Origin: Parasphingopyxis lamellibrachiae
GTDB taxonomy: Bacteria > Pseudomonadota > Alphaproteobacteria > Sphingomonadales > Sphingomonadaceae
Direction of reading: 5' to 3'
DNA: 64,000 nt
Assembly (NCBI RefSeq): GCF_003385775.1
Contig: NZ_QRDP01000004.1
Location: 1,597,763 to 1,661,762, forward strand
A model generated the notes under the pieces. That model made no database searches. It saw only the letters and a program-made list of their open reading frames with translations, and had not been told where the DNA came from. The translations under genes and the position numbers were made by a program. Positions 43,493 to 51,944 of the stretch are shown piece by piece; the stretch's first letter is position 1, and every line of letters starts with the position of its first letter.

Positions 43493-44755
43493 TCAATAGG
43501 TGCTGAGTTCGACCTGCATCTTCTTGTAGCCATGGACGAAACAGGCCGAGACGCGCTCGGGCTCGCCGATCACGTTCACGCGCAGCCGGCGCTTGGCCAT
43601 CTCTTCGAGCAACAGCCGCAGCTGGAGCTCGGCCAGCCGCGCGCCGACGCAGCGATGGATGCCATAGCCGAAGGAAAGATGCCGGCCGGGCTTGGGGCGT
43701 TCGAGCCAGATATCGTCGGGCCGGTCGAAGAATTTCTCGTCGCGGTTGGCCGAGATATACCACAGGATGATGGAATCCCCTTCCTTCACCTGATGCCCGA
43801 ACATTTCGTGATCCTCGGTCGCCGTGCGCCGCATATGCGCAAGCGGAGTCTGCCAGCGAATGATTTCCTGCACGGCCGCGGGAATCAAATCCGGATTCTG
43901 TTCAAGCTTCTCGCGCTCCTCGGGGAATTGCGACAGGCCATAGGCGCAAGCGGACATCGAGTTGCGCGTCGTATCGTTGCCGCCGACAATCAGCAGCATC
44001 AGATTGCCCATGAAGGTGAACTGATCCATGTCGCGCATCTCGCTGTGGATCATGCGTGAGATCAGGTCCGGCGCCTCGCCTTTTTCGAGCCGCTCGTCCC
44101 AGAGCCGCTGAAAATAGGCACCGGCTTCATAGATATGCGCAAGCTGCTCACGGCGACTTTCCTCGGTGAGCGAGCTTTCGACATCGCCCATCCAGTCCGA
44201 CCATTCGGTCAGTTTTCGGCGGTCTTCCCAGGGAAAGTCGAACAGGATCGCCAGCATCTGGGTGGTCAGCTCGATCGACACCCGATCGACCCAATCGAAA
44301 GGTTCGCCGACCGGCAGCGTATCGAAGAGTTCCGCCGTGCGGGCGCGGACTTCCCCGGTCATCCGTTCCATTTCGCTCGGTGTGAAGGCCGGCGCGATAA
44401 CCCGGCGCTGCTCGGTATGTTCGGGCCGGTCCATCGCGATGAACATAGGCAGCTTGATATTCAGGTCTTCGGGCATGTTTTCCGGATCGGTAACGATCGT
44501 GATACCCTGGGCCGAACTGTACAGGTCCGGCAGAGCCTCGATATGCTGGATTTCCTTGTAAGTGGTGACGTTCCAGTAATCGCCATAGGCGGAGCCCACA
44601 ACCTTGTTGATCGGCGCTTTTTCGCGCATTTCCTTGAAAATCGGTTGCCAGCGATCCTCGACATAAATGTCCGAAACACTCACATCCCAGGGATGCGGCG
44701 CTTCGACGACGACGGTCTCAACCGTCTCCTCAACCGGGGTTGCAGCTGTGGCCAT
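43493..44755 (-). CDS. CYP153-type cytochrome P450 (alkane/fatty-acid terminal hydroxylase)
   Basis: 420 residues. The I-helix oxygen site VGGNDTTRNS (about 257-266), ExxR motif QEIIRWQTPLAHMRR (296-310) and haem loop FGYGIHRCVGARLAE with Cys369 are intact. The QTPLAHMRR and WYISANRDE stretches are typical of CYP153, which hydroxylates terminal carbons of medium-chain alkanes or related chains. It needs a ferredoxin and a ferredoxin reductase, neither adjacent. ATG at 44755 with GGGAGA is preferred to GTG two codons earlier. Second gene of the pair. Confidence 0.93.
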   Translation of the reverse strand: MATAATPVEETVETVVVEAPHPWDVSVSDIYVEDRWQPIFKEMREKAPINKVVGSAYGDYWNVTTYKEIQHIEALPDLYSSAQGITIVTDPENMPEDLNIKLPMFIAMDRPEHTEQRRVIAPAFTPSEMERMTGEVRARTAELFDTLPVGEPFDWVDRVSIELTTQMLAILFDFPWEDRRKLTEWSDWMGDVESSLTEESRREQLAHIYEAGAYFQRLWDERLEKGEAPDLISRMIHSEMRDMDQFTFMGNLMLLIVGGNDTTRNSMSACAYGLSQFPEEREKLEQNPDLIPAAVQEIIRWQTPLAHMRRTATEDHEMFGHQVKEGDSIILWYISANRDEKFFDRPDDIWLERPKPGRHLSFGYGIHRCVGARLAELQLRLLLEEMAKRRLRVNVIGEPERVSACFVHGYKKMQVELSTY

Positions 44756-44829
44756 AATCACTCTCCCTCACATCTGTTCTTCCGCGTTTCCGCTTTTCGG
44801 GAAAGGCGTTCCCCCCGAAAAAGCGGCGC

Positions 44830-46170
44830 TCAATATTTCGAGAGCGTAACCGGCATTTTCTTGAACCCGTGGACGAAATTCGAATTCACGCGCTCGATTT
44901 CGCCGGTGATTGTCGGGCGCAGCCGCCGCTTCGCCATTTCTTCGAACAGCACCTGCAGCTGGAGCTCGGCAAGACGCGCACCGACGCAGCGATGGATGCC
45001 ATAGCCAAAGGCCACCTGACGCCGAGCATTTTCGCGATCGACGATCCAGTCATTGGCATTCTCGAACACGCTCTCGTCGCGGTTGGCCGAGATGTACCAG
45101 AGGATCATCCGGTCGCCCTTCTTGATCTTCTTCCCGTCAAGTTCGGTGTCCTGCATCGCCGTGCGCCGCATATGCGAGAGCGGCGTCTGCTTGCGAATGG
45201 TCTCGGACACCGCGTTCTTGATCAGGTCCGGATTCTCCTCAAGCTTGCGGGCCTGTTCGGGGAACTGGTTCATAAAATAGACGGCGCCGGACATCGAGTT
45301 GCGCGTCGTATCGTTGCCGCCAACGATCAGCAACGTGATATTGCCGAGGAAATTGCGCTCGTCCATATCGCCCAGCGCTTCCGAATGCGCCATCATCGAG
45401 AGGAGATCGGGGCCGGGATCGCTTTCCTTGCGCTGCTTCCACAGGGCCTGGAAATAGGCCGCAGCCTCCCACATCGCCTCGGCACGCTTGGGGCCGAGCT
45501 CGGGGTCCATCGCGGCAACCACATCGCCCATCCAGTCTGACCAGTAGGTCAGCTTGCGCCGGTCTTCCCAGGGAAAGCCGAACAGGATGGCGAGCATGCC
45601 CGTCGTCAGTTCGATCGACACCTTGTCGACCCAGTCGAATTCCTCGCCGATCGGCAGGCTGTCCAGCAGCTCGGCCGTCCGCGCGCGGACATTTTCGTCC
45701 AACCGGCTGATTTCGCTCGGCGTAAAGGCCGGGGAAACCGTGCGGCGCTGGGCCGTATGCTCGGGCCGGTCCATCCCGATGAACATCGGCAGAGCCATGG
45801 TTTCATCATCGCTGGAGTCGAGAATGGTGAAGCCGCCATTGCGCCAGTCCGAGCTGTAGATGTCGGGCAGCGATTCGACTTCGACGAGCGGCTTGTAGGT
45901 CGTCACCGACCAGAAAGCGCCGTACACGCTGTCCTTGCAATAATGGACGGGATCTTCGCGGCGCAGCTTTTCGAAAACCGGCTGCCAGCGATCCAGCGCA
46001 TAGAGTTCAGGCCGGCTGACATCAATATCTTCGAGCGGCGTATCGGCGGTCGCCAGCGGTTTTTCGAGCGTCGAGCGATCGATACCGTCGCGAAATTCGC
46101 GCGCCCATTCTTCGCGATAGAGTTGCTCAGGGGTCTTTTCAGGAATGTTGTGCGCGGGATGCGTCGCCAT
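44830..46170 (-). CDS. CYP153-type cytochrome P450
   Basis: 446 residues, close relative of the next gene downstream. An N-terminal extension of about 30 residues is present. I-helix VGGNDTTRNS (283-292), ExxR ETIRKQTPLSHMRR (323-336) and haem loop FGYGIHRCVGARLAE with Cys395 are intact. The two differ mainly in the N-terminal half (substrate recognition), suggesting distinct substrate ranges. ATG at 46170 has GAGGAGA upstream. A perfect-armed palindrome lies 109 bp before the start. Probably co-transcribed with the second P450, 74 bp downstream. Confidence 0.93.
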   Translation of the reverse strand: MATHPAHNIPEKTPEQLYREEWAREFRDGIDRSTLEKPLATADTPLEDIDVSRPELYALDRWQPVFEKLRREDPVHYCKDSVYGAFWSVTTYKPLVEVESLPDIYSSDWRNGGFTILDSSDDETMALPMFIGMDRPEHTAQRRTVSPAFTPSEISRLDENVRARTAELLDSLPIGEEFDWVDKVSIELTTGMLAILFGFPWEDRRKLTYWSDWMGDVVAAMDPELGPKRAEAMWEAAAYFQALWKQRKESDPGPDLLSMMAHSEALGDMDERNFLGNITLLIVGGNDTTRNSMSGAVYFMNQFPEQARKLEENPDLIKNAVSETIRKQTPLSHMRRTAMQDTELDGKKIKKGDRMILWYISANRDESVFENANDWIVDRENARRQVAFGYGIHRCVGARLAELQLQVLFEEMAKRRLRPTITGEIERVNSNFVHGFKKMPVTLSKY

Positions 46171-46278
46171 TTTTGTCTCCTCAGTGGCGCTCACCCCGGA
46201 ATGGCTCCGTGTTGCGGCGCGATCTCTGCCCTATTCTATAAGGCTAAATTTATCGGTAGCAAAATGAGACTGACACAA

Positions 46279-46294
46279 TTGACACGATTGTCAA
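46279..46294. promoter_or_regulatory. Palindromic operator upstream of CYP153 pair
   Basis: TTGACACGATTGTCAA has perfect 6-bp arms (TTGACA/TGTCAA) around CGAT. A partial third arm TGACACAATT lies directly beside it (46271-46280). It sits in the promoter region of the leftward P450 genes and overlaps a possible -35 element. The cognate regulator is not in the window. Confidence 0.6.
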
Positions 46295-46338
46295 TAGCCT
46301 GATCGTCCGGCTGCCGCTTGCCCGGGCCCAAATGTGCG

Positions 46339-47574
46339 TCAGGCAAGCTTGCCGCGAAACAGCGCACCTATCCGGGCGAATACCGAAGGCCCCGATTTCA
46401 GAACGCCCTTACGGAACCAGCGGGCGCCGAGCGAAATGGTGATCGAAACCCAGAGCAATTGCCAGGCAATGGCGGCAAGATGCGGCCAGAGGCGGGGATC
46501 GGACGCGCCCTTGGCGACCATCGCGAAGGGAGAGCTGAACGGAAACAGTTCGGCGAACAATGCCAGCGAGCTACCCGGCCGTGCCGCCGCTGCCGAGGCC
46601 AGGCCGAACATCGCCATCTGGAAAAAGGTGATCGGCAGCGACAGCATCTGGATCTCGCGCATCGAACTGGCCTGCCCGCCAACCGCCAGGAACACGGAGC
46701 CAAGCAGCAGATAGCCCATCGCGAAATAGGCGATCGCAAGCGCAAGGAAGGGGACGAACCCGATTGCCGGATCGAGCATGGTCAGCGCCGCGCCGCTGCC
46801 GGGAAGCGCCATGACAGCGAGCACCGCCAGCGTACCCCAGAAGGCCACGAAGAGCAGTGCCACGCCGAACAGGCCGACAAGCTTGCCGAGAAACACCGCT
46901 TCCAGCGGTACAGCGGCGGCAAGGATTTCGATCACCTTGTTGCCTTTTTCCTCGGCCAGAACGCTCACCGTCTGCCCGGCCAGGAGCAGGGTCAGCAGGA
47001 ACAGCAGGAACAGCGCGGCAAAGCCGAGCGATTGTTGCCCGCCTATCGTCGCACTGGTTCGCGCATAGGATTCCCGCTCGATCTCCACCACCGTTTCGCC
47101 CGGCGGCGTGCCGCCCTGACGGTCCCGCGCTGCTGTATCGGCAAGCAGGGCAAGATAATCCGCGCCGCGCGCACCGCTTCCGTAGATAATCCGCGGCGTA
47201 TCGGGAAAGCCGAAGAGCACGGCAGACACATCGATGCTACTCTCGGTGAACAGGGCGCGGGCCTGTTGCTCCGGATCGCCGCCCTGCGGCTCGCGGCGTT
47301 CCAGTTCAGCCGGGGCGATGCCAAGCGGGAAAGTCGCCCGGATGCGCTCATCGGCCGCCTCGATATAGGTTCCGTAATCCGCATCGGCGATGACAACGAG
47401 CCGCTGCGCATCGTCCCCGCTATCGGCAATCATCCGTGCGCCCGTTCCGCCGACCATGGCGAAAATCAGCATGAACAGGGGCGCGAGAAGGAACATCAGA
47501 AAGGCGGGCGTAGCAACGGTCGCAATGAAATCGCGGCGCGCAATCACGGCGGCCTGGTGCAGATGGTTGCTCAT
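46339..47574 (-). CDS. ABC-2 type transporter permease (NatB-like)
   Basis: 411 residues. One membrane segment lies near the N-terminus (FLMFLLAPLFMLIFAMVGG), then a large extracytoplasmic domain of about 150 residues, and five more hydrophobic segments (for example QSLGFAALFLLFLLTLLLAG and GALLFVAFWGTLAVLAVMAL). That is the ABC-2/NatB topology of exporters for sodium, peptides or drugs. The substrate is not evident. The start overlaps the stop of the ATPase gene (ATGA), so the two form one system. Confidence 0.88.
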   Translation of the reverse strand: MSNHLHQAAVIARRDFIATVATPAFLMFLLAPLFMLIFAMVGGTGARMIADSGDDAQRLVVIADADYGTYIEAADERIRATFPLGIAPAELERREPQGGDPEQQARALFTESSIDVSAVLFGFPDTPRIIYGSGARGADYLALLADTAARDRQGGTPPGETVVEIERESYARTSATIGGQQSLGFAALFLLFLLTLLLAGQTVSVLAEEKGNKVIEILAAAVPLEAVFLGKLVGLFGVALLFVAFWGTLAVLAVMALPGSGAALTMLDPAIGFVPFLALAIAYFAMGYLLLGSVFLAVGGQASSMREIQMLSLPITFFQMAMFGLASAAAARPGSSLALFAELFPFSSPFAMVAKGASDPRLWPHLAAIAWQLLWVSITISLGARWFRKGVLKSGPSVFARIGALFRGKLA

Positions 47575-48509
47575 GCTGCCTCCTCCGCTTCGCTTTCCAT
47601 CCGCTCGACAGTTTCCTCACCGACCAGCTTAACGAACACGTCGTGAAGGCTCGGTCGTTCCAGCGAGAGACCGGCAATCCCGTGTCCGCTTTCGAGCAGC
47701 ATCGCAAGCAGGGCCTCCATGCCGCTGTCGGGCACATTGAAAACATAGCCGCCATTTTCGCGCACCGCATCGGCGGGCAGCAGCGCGGCCAGGGCCTCGC
47801 CATTGTCGCGCGGCGTGTAATGCGCCTGCATCGGCATGGTCGCCCGCGCTTCGCCGACACTGCCTTCGTAACGCAGCCTGCCGCTGGCGATGATCGCCAG
47901 CCGGTCGCACAACCGCTCGGCATGGCCCATGACATGGGTGGAGAAGAGGATCGTCGCACCGCGATCGCGTTCGGCGAGGATCAGCGCCTCGAGCCGTTCC
48001 TGATTGACCGGATCGAGGCCGGAAAAGGGCTCGTCGAGCACGATCAGTTCGGGCCGGTGGACGATGGAACCCAACAGCTGCACAAATTGCGCCATGCCCT
48101 TGGACAGTTTCTTGATCTTGTCGTTCGCTGCATGGCCGAGCCCGGCATCCGCCAAAAGCAGATCGGCCCGCGACCGGCCTTCGGCCCAGGGAAGGCCGCG
48201 CAGCGCGCCCATAAAGGCGATGGCTTCGCGCGCCTTCATGCCGGGATAGAGGCCGCGTTCTTCGGGCAGATAGCCAATCCGGTTGCTGGCGGTTCGGGGT
48301 CTCGTCGTGCCAAGCAGTTCGCGATCGCCGCTATCGGGATCGATAATGCCAAGCAGCATCCGCAAGGTGGTTGTCTTGCCCGCGCCATTGGGGCCGAGAA
48401 TACCGTAAATGCTGCCGCGCGGCACCGAAATATCGACACCGTTAACGGCGCGCTTCGATCCGAAATTCTTGACAAGGGCCGTTGCTGAAAGGGCGGGTTC
48501 GACAGTCAT
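47571..48509 (-). CDS. ABC transporter ATP-binding protein (NatA-like)
   Basis: 312 residues. Walker [10 protein letters not shown] (about 39-47), Q-loop region [12 protein letters not shown], signature [13 protein letters not shown] (in place of LSGGQ; this LSKGM form is typical of the NatA group), Walker [14 protein letters not shown] and the H-loop STHVMGHAE are present. The C-terminal extension of about 90 residues resembles the DUF4162 domain of similar exporters. It drives export with the permease downstream. Start ATG at 48509, divergent from queG with 57 bp between. Confidence 0.93.
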   Translation of the reverse strand: MTVEPALSATALVKNFGSKRAVNGVDISVPRGSIYGILGPNGAGKTTTLRMLLGIIDPDSGDRELLGTTRPRTASNRIGYLPEERGLYPGMKAREAIAFMGALRGLPWAEGRSRADLLLADAGLGHAANDKIKKLSKGMAQFVQLLGSIVHRPELIVLDEPFSGLDPVNQERLEALILAERDRGATILFSTHVMGHAERLCDRLAIIASGRLRYEGSVGEARATMPMQAHYTPRDNGEALAALLPADAVRENGGYVFNVPDSGMEALLAMLLESGHGIAGLSLERPSLHDVFVKLVGEETVERMESEAEEAA

Positions 48510-48566
48510 ATCCGGGCCTTAGCGGGGCGATGGTTAAGAGGCCACCAACAAGTTAGAAGGAGTGCA

Positions 48567-49625
48567 ATGACCATCGACACTCTTTCCACCCGCCTGAAAG
48601 AGCAGGCGCTGGCCGAAGGTTTTGCCGCCTGCGGAATAGCGCCCGCCGATGCCGCGCCGAAAACGGCCGAACGGCTGCGCGAATGGCTGGCGGCGGGCGC
48701 GCATGGCGAGATGCTCTGGATGGAGAGCCGCGCCCATCACCGAGAGCGCCCCAAAGCGCTCTGGCCGGACGTGCAATCGCTGGTGATGCTCGGCATGAGC
48801 TATGCGCCGAAAGAAGATCCGCTGCGACTGGCGGGCGAGGCCGATATCGGCCGCATTTCCGTCTATGCGCAGGGCAAGGATTATCACGATCCCGTCAAAA
48901 AGGCGCTGAAGCGCGTCGCCCGCTGGCTGATTGCCGAGGCGGCGAAGGACGGAACGGAAGCGGACGTGAAAGTGTTCGTCGATACCGCGCCAGTGATGGA
49001 AAAACCCCTGTCGGAGGCCGCCGGAATCGGCTGGCAGGGCAAGCATACCAACCTGCTGAGCCGCGAGCATGGCAACTGGCTGTTCCTCGGCGCGATCTAC
49101 ACGACATTAAACCTCAATGCCGACACGCCCGCGACCGATCGCTGCGGCTCCTGCACCGCCTGCCAGACCGCCTGCCCAACCGATGCCTTCCCCTCGCCCT
49201 ATCGCCTGGATGCCCGGCGGTGCATTTCCTATCTCACCATCGAACATGCCGGCCCGATCCCGCACGAATTCCGCGAGGCTATGGGCAACCGCATCTATGG
49301 CTGCGACGATTGCCTCGCCGTCTGCCCGTGGAACAAGTTTGCCGATCAGGCCCGCGCCAACAAGGCCTTCGCGCCGCGTGCCGAACTCGCCGCGCCCGCC
49401 CTCGCCGACCTGCTGGCCCTCGACGATCCGGGATTTCGCAAGGTTTTCTCAGGATCGCCGATCAAGCGGATCGGGCGGAACCGGATGGTGCGCAACTGCC
49501 TGATCGCCGCAGGCAACAGCGGCGACGGGGCGCTCAAGGAGCCGGTGCGCGCGTTGCTCGGCGATCCGGACGAGGTTGTGCGGGAAGCGGCGGATTGGGC
49601 GGTGGGGCGGTTGCGCTCGTTCTAA
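48567..49625 (+). CDS. queG: Epoxyqueuosine reductase
   Basis: Reduces epoxyqueuosine to queuosine in tRNA anticodons, using cobalamin and two [4Fe-4S] clusters. At 352 residues it is normal. The N-terminal half has the cobalamin-binding fold with [12 protein letters not shown] near 150-165; the ferredoxin motifs are [12 protein letters not shown] near 193-204 and [10 protein letters not shown] near 243-252. A HEAT-like C-terminus follows. The ATG is preceded by GAAGGAG. Identification is firm. Confidence 0.95.
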   Translation: MTIDTLSTRLKEQALAEGFAACGIAPADAAPKTAERLREWLAAGAHGEMLWMESRAHHRERPKALWPDVQSLVMLGMSYAPKEDPLRLAGEADIGRISVYAQGKDYHDPVKKALKRVARWLIAEAAKDGTEADVKVFVDTAPVMEKPLSEAAGIGWQGKHTNLLSREHGNWLFLGAIYTTLNLNADTPATDRCGSCTACQTACPTDAFPSPYRLDARRCISYLTIEHAGPIPHEFREAMGNRIYGCDDCLAVCPWNKFADQARANKAFAPRAELAAPALADLLALDDPGFRKVFSGSPIKRIGRNRMVRNCLIAAGNSGDGALKEPVRALLGDPDEVVREAADWAVGRLRSF

Positions 49626-49631
49626 CCCTTA

Positions 49632-49658
49632 CCGTTCGGGCTGAGCCTGTCGAAGCCC
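49632..49658 (+). repeat. Dispersed sphingomonad-type repeat, single copy
   Basis: CCGTTCGGGCTGAGCCTGTC followed by GAAGCCC is identical over 27 bp to 10201-10227. It begins 7 bp after the queG stop. No inverted partner is close by. Confidence 0.8.
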
Positions 49659-49703
49659 TGTGCTTTGGTTGTCAGACCCGGCCTGGCGGTCGAGCGGCCC
49701 CGG

Positions 49704-49766
49704 CCCGCACCCCCTCCCGGCCTCCCACGAATGTATCCTGAACGGGAGGTCGGGAGGGGGTGCGGG
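49704..49766. repeat. 23-bp inverted repeat (long GC hairpin) downstream of queG
   Basis: The arms 49704-49726 (CCCGCACCCCCTCCCG plus GCCTCCC) and 49744-49766 pair at 22 of 23 positions, with the exception a G-T wobble, around a 17-nt loop. It lies between the convergent queG and lipoprotein genes. It may act as a bidirectional transcription stop, though no T-tract follows, or be a dispersed repeat. Confidence 0.75.
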
Positions 49767-49788
49767 CGGAGAGGAAAATTCTGACGAA

Positions 49789-50145
49789 CTACCGCCGCGC
49801 CAGCGCCTCGACGCACGCCGCCCGGTCCACATCCTCACCCGCCGCGTTGCGCGCATCGACATAGGTGACGACCGGCTCGCGCCCGCTGCTCGGCGGATAG
49901 AGATAGGTGTCGAGCACGCAGCTTGCGCCCGCGAATTGCAATTTGCGCGCGCCGGCTTCGCGGAAATCCTGAATCGGGTTCCCGAACAGGCGGGTCAGCC
50001 CGGCGGCGTCCTGCCCGATCACCCGTTCCAGGCCTACGGTGTTGGTCATCGGGCGGCTGACCGCGGTGGGCACCGGCGCGGGCGCGGTGGCACAGCCGGC
50101 CAGCGCTGCCAGCCCCGAAATCGCTATCGTCTTACGCATCGTCAT
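49789..50145 (-). CDS. Small lipoprotein, unknown function
   Basis: About 118 residues with a lipoprotein signal (TIAISGLAALAGCATAP, lipobox LAGC). The mature part has one recognisable stretch, GLTRLFGNPIQDFREAGARK, common in small uncharacterised sphingomonad lipoproteins that resemble the SmpA/OmlA-type fold, and two further Cys that could pair. ATG at 50145 or 50139; both lie within the end of the EI24 gene, so the two are translationally linked. The role is unknown. Confidence 0.75.
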   Translation of the reverse strand: MTMRKTIAISGLAALAGCATAPAPVPTAVSRPMTNTVGLERVIGQDAAGLTRLFGNPIQDFREAGARKLQFAGASCVLDTYLYPPSSGREPVVTYVDARNAAGEDVDRAACVEALARR

Positions 50146-50818
50146 TGGTTCCCCCGTGCAGCATATGGGCCGCCATGGCTGCACTCAGCAGCGGCGCGAA
50201 CAGATTGACCACAGGAATCACGAACAGGCCAGCCGCGACAAGCCCGATCTGCATCCGTCTGCCGCGCGTCTCTCTCTTCCAGTCGCGCCACCGGTTTCGG
50301 GGAACATGGCGGATCGCCACCAGCTCGCCCAGATCGTGCGCGAGCAGCAGCGCGTTGACGGCCAGAAACAGCATGATCGTGCCGATGCCCGTCACCAGCA
50401 GCAGGATGTAGAGCGGCGCGGCGAGCAGGTTCCAGCCGATCGCCCGGCCGATCGAGGCCAACCCGACGCGGATCTGCGCGCCATAACTCGCCGGCTGCGC
50501 GGCCATGGCCTTGTCGGGATAATGTTTGCGTTCGACCGCATCGACGATCTCGTCTGTAAACAGGCTGATCACGCCCATCGCGACCGCCCGGAACAGCAGC
50601 CAGAAGCTGGCAAAGGCTATGATCGCCGCGCTCGCCGCCGCAGCCAGCCCGCCGCTTTCCGTCCAGCCGAGCCAGGCGAACAGGCCGAGCAGCGCCCAAT
50701 ATGTGGCGATGCCGAAGATCAGGAACAGGATCACCGTCAGGGCAACCGACTTGGCCAGCACTTTCAGGAAGGCCGGGTCGGCAAGCTGGCCGATGGAAAG
50801 GAGGAGCGCGCGAAACAT
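50132..50818 (-). CDS. EI24/CysZ-like membrane protein
   Basis: 228 residues with about five membrane segments (VALTVILFLIFGIATYWALL; ASAAIIAFASFWLLFRAVAM; AAPLYILLLVTGIGTIMLFL; and a C-terminal GLVAAGLFVIPVVNLFAPLL). The DEIVDAVERKHYP motif near 90-102 matches the EI24 domain shared with the sulfate transporter CysZ. A role in sulfate or other anion uptake is possible but untested. Start M at 50818 is chosen for its fit to relatives and AGGGGCG upstream; in-frame starts farther upstream add an Arg-rich tail. It overlaps the lipoprotein gene. Confidence 0.82.
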   Translation of the reverse strand: MFRALLLSIGQLADPAFLKVLAKSVALTVILFLIFGIATYWALLGLFAWLGWTESGGLAAAASAAIIAFASFWLLFRAVAMGVISLFTDEIVDAVERKHYPDKAMAAQPASYGAQIRVGLASIGRAIGWNLLAAPLYILLLVTGIGTIMLFLAVNALLLAHDLGELVAIRHVPRNRWRDWKRETRGRRMQIGLVAAGLFVIPVVNLFAPLLSAAMAAHMLHGGTNDDA

Positions 50819-50939
50819 GGCGCCCCTGATGCGGGGAGCCATGCGGCGCGTCAATCATGCGGTTGCGCGCCGAGCGGCTCCCCGCTAGGTCCTGCGCACC
50901 CAAATTCCTCCCTTCCAAACATCGCTGGAGCCTGCCCTC

Positions 50940-51938
50940 ATGTCCGAACCCACCCTCGATATTGTCGCCATCGGCAACGCCATTGTCGACGTGATCGCCA
51001 AGGCCGATGACGCGTTCATCGCCAGCGAAGGGCTGAGCAAGGGCGCAATGCAGCTGCTTTTCACCACCGAAGAGGCCGAAGCGCTTTACGCCAAGATGGG
51101 CCCGGGCGTGGAAGCCAGCGGCGGGTCTGCGGCGAACACCGTTGCCGGAATCGCCGCGCTGGGCGGCAAGACCGGCTTTATCGGCCAGGTTGCCGACGAT
51201 CAGCTCGGCAAGGTATTCAGGCATGATATCACTGCACTTGGCGTCGCATTCGACACTCCCGCCCGCGCAGGTGAACCGAAAACCGCGCGCTGCCTCATTC
51301 TGGTGACGCCAGATGGCGAGCGGACGATGAATACCTTTCTCGGCGCCTCGCAGCACCTGCCCCCGGCCGCGCTCGACGCCGATCTGATCGAAAGCGGCGC
51401 GATCCTCTATCTCGAAGGCTATCTCTGGGATCCCGAAGAGCCGCGCGCAGCGATGGATAAGGCTATCGACATCGCCCACGGCGCCGGACGGCGCGTCGCC
51501 TTCACACTCTCTGATGGTTTCTGCGTCGACCGCCATCGCGATGGTTTTCAGGAGCTGCTCGACAAGGGCCGGATCGACATCCTGTTCGCCAATGAAGACG
51601 AGATCAAATCGCTGAACGAAACGCAGGATTTCGACGCGGCAGTGGAAGCTACGGCGGCCAAGACGCCGATCCTCGTAGTCACGCGCAGCGAGAAGGGTGC
51701 GATTGCGGTCAAGGATGGCGAGCGCTTTTCAGTATCCGCCGAACCGATCGACAAGATGGTCGACGCGACGGGCGCAGGCGACCAGTTCGCCGCCGGCTTC
51801 CTTGCCGGGCAGGCCGAAGGCCGCTCGATCGAAGACAGCCTCACCATGGGCGCCGTATGCGCCGCCGAGGTGATCCAGCATTACGGTCCGCGGCCCGAAG
51901 CCGATATCAAGGCGCTGATTGCAAAACGGCTCGGTTAG
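50940..51938 (+). CDS. PfkB-family kinase, adenosine kinase-like
   Basis: 332 residues of the ribokinase (PfkB) family. The N-terminal AIGNAIVDVIAKAD and GGSAANTVAGIAALGG (about 60-75) and the C-terminal catalytic block MVDATGAGDQFAAGF (about 275-289, with the base Asp) are intact. Proteins of this exact type in Alphaproteobacteria are annotated as adenosine kinase, phosphorylating adenosine to AMP; a sugar kinase role cannot be excluded. It converges on the NSS transporter gene after 6 bp. Confidence 0.9.
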   Translation: MSEPTLDIVAIGNAIVDVIAKADDAFIASEGLSKGAMQLLFTTEEAEALYAKMGPGVEASGGSAANTVAGIAALGGKTGFIGQVADDQLGKVFRHDITALGVAFDTPARAGEPKTARCLILVTPDGERTMNTFLGASQHLPPAALDADLIESGAILYLEGYLWDPEEPRAAMDKAIDIAHGAGRRVAFTLSDGFCVDRHRDGFQELLDKGRIDILFANEDEIKSLNETQDFDAAVEATAAKTPILVVTRSEKGAIAVKDGERFSVSAEPIDKMVDATGAGDQFAAGFLAGQAEGRSIEDSLTMGAVCAAEVIQHYGPRPEADIKALIAKRLG

Positions 51939-51944
51939 CAGGCG

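Noticed and set aside
46318-47646. A 442-codon plus-strand frame opposite the ABC permease.
   Set aside because: Basic, low-complexity antisense reading of a membrane protein gene; nothing supports translation.
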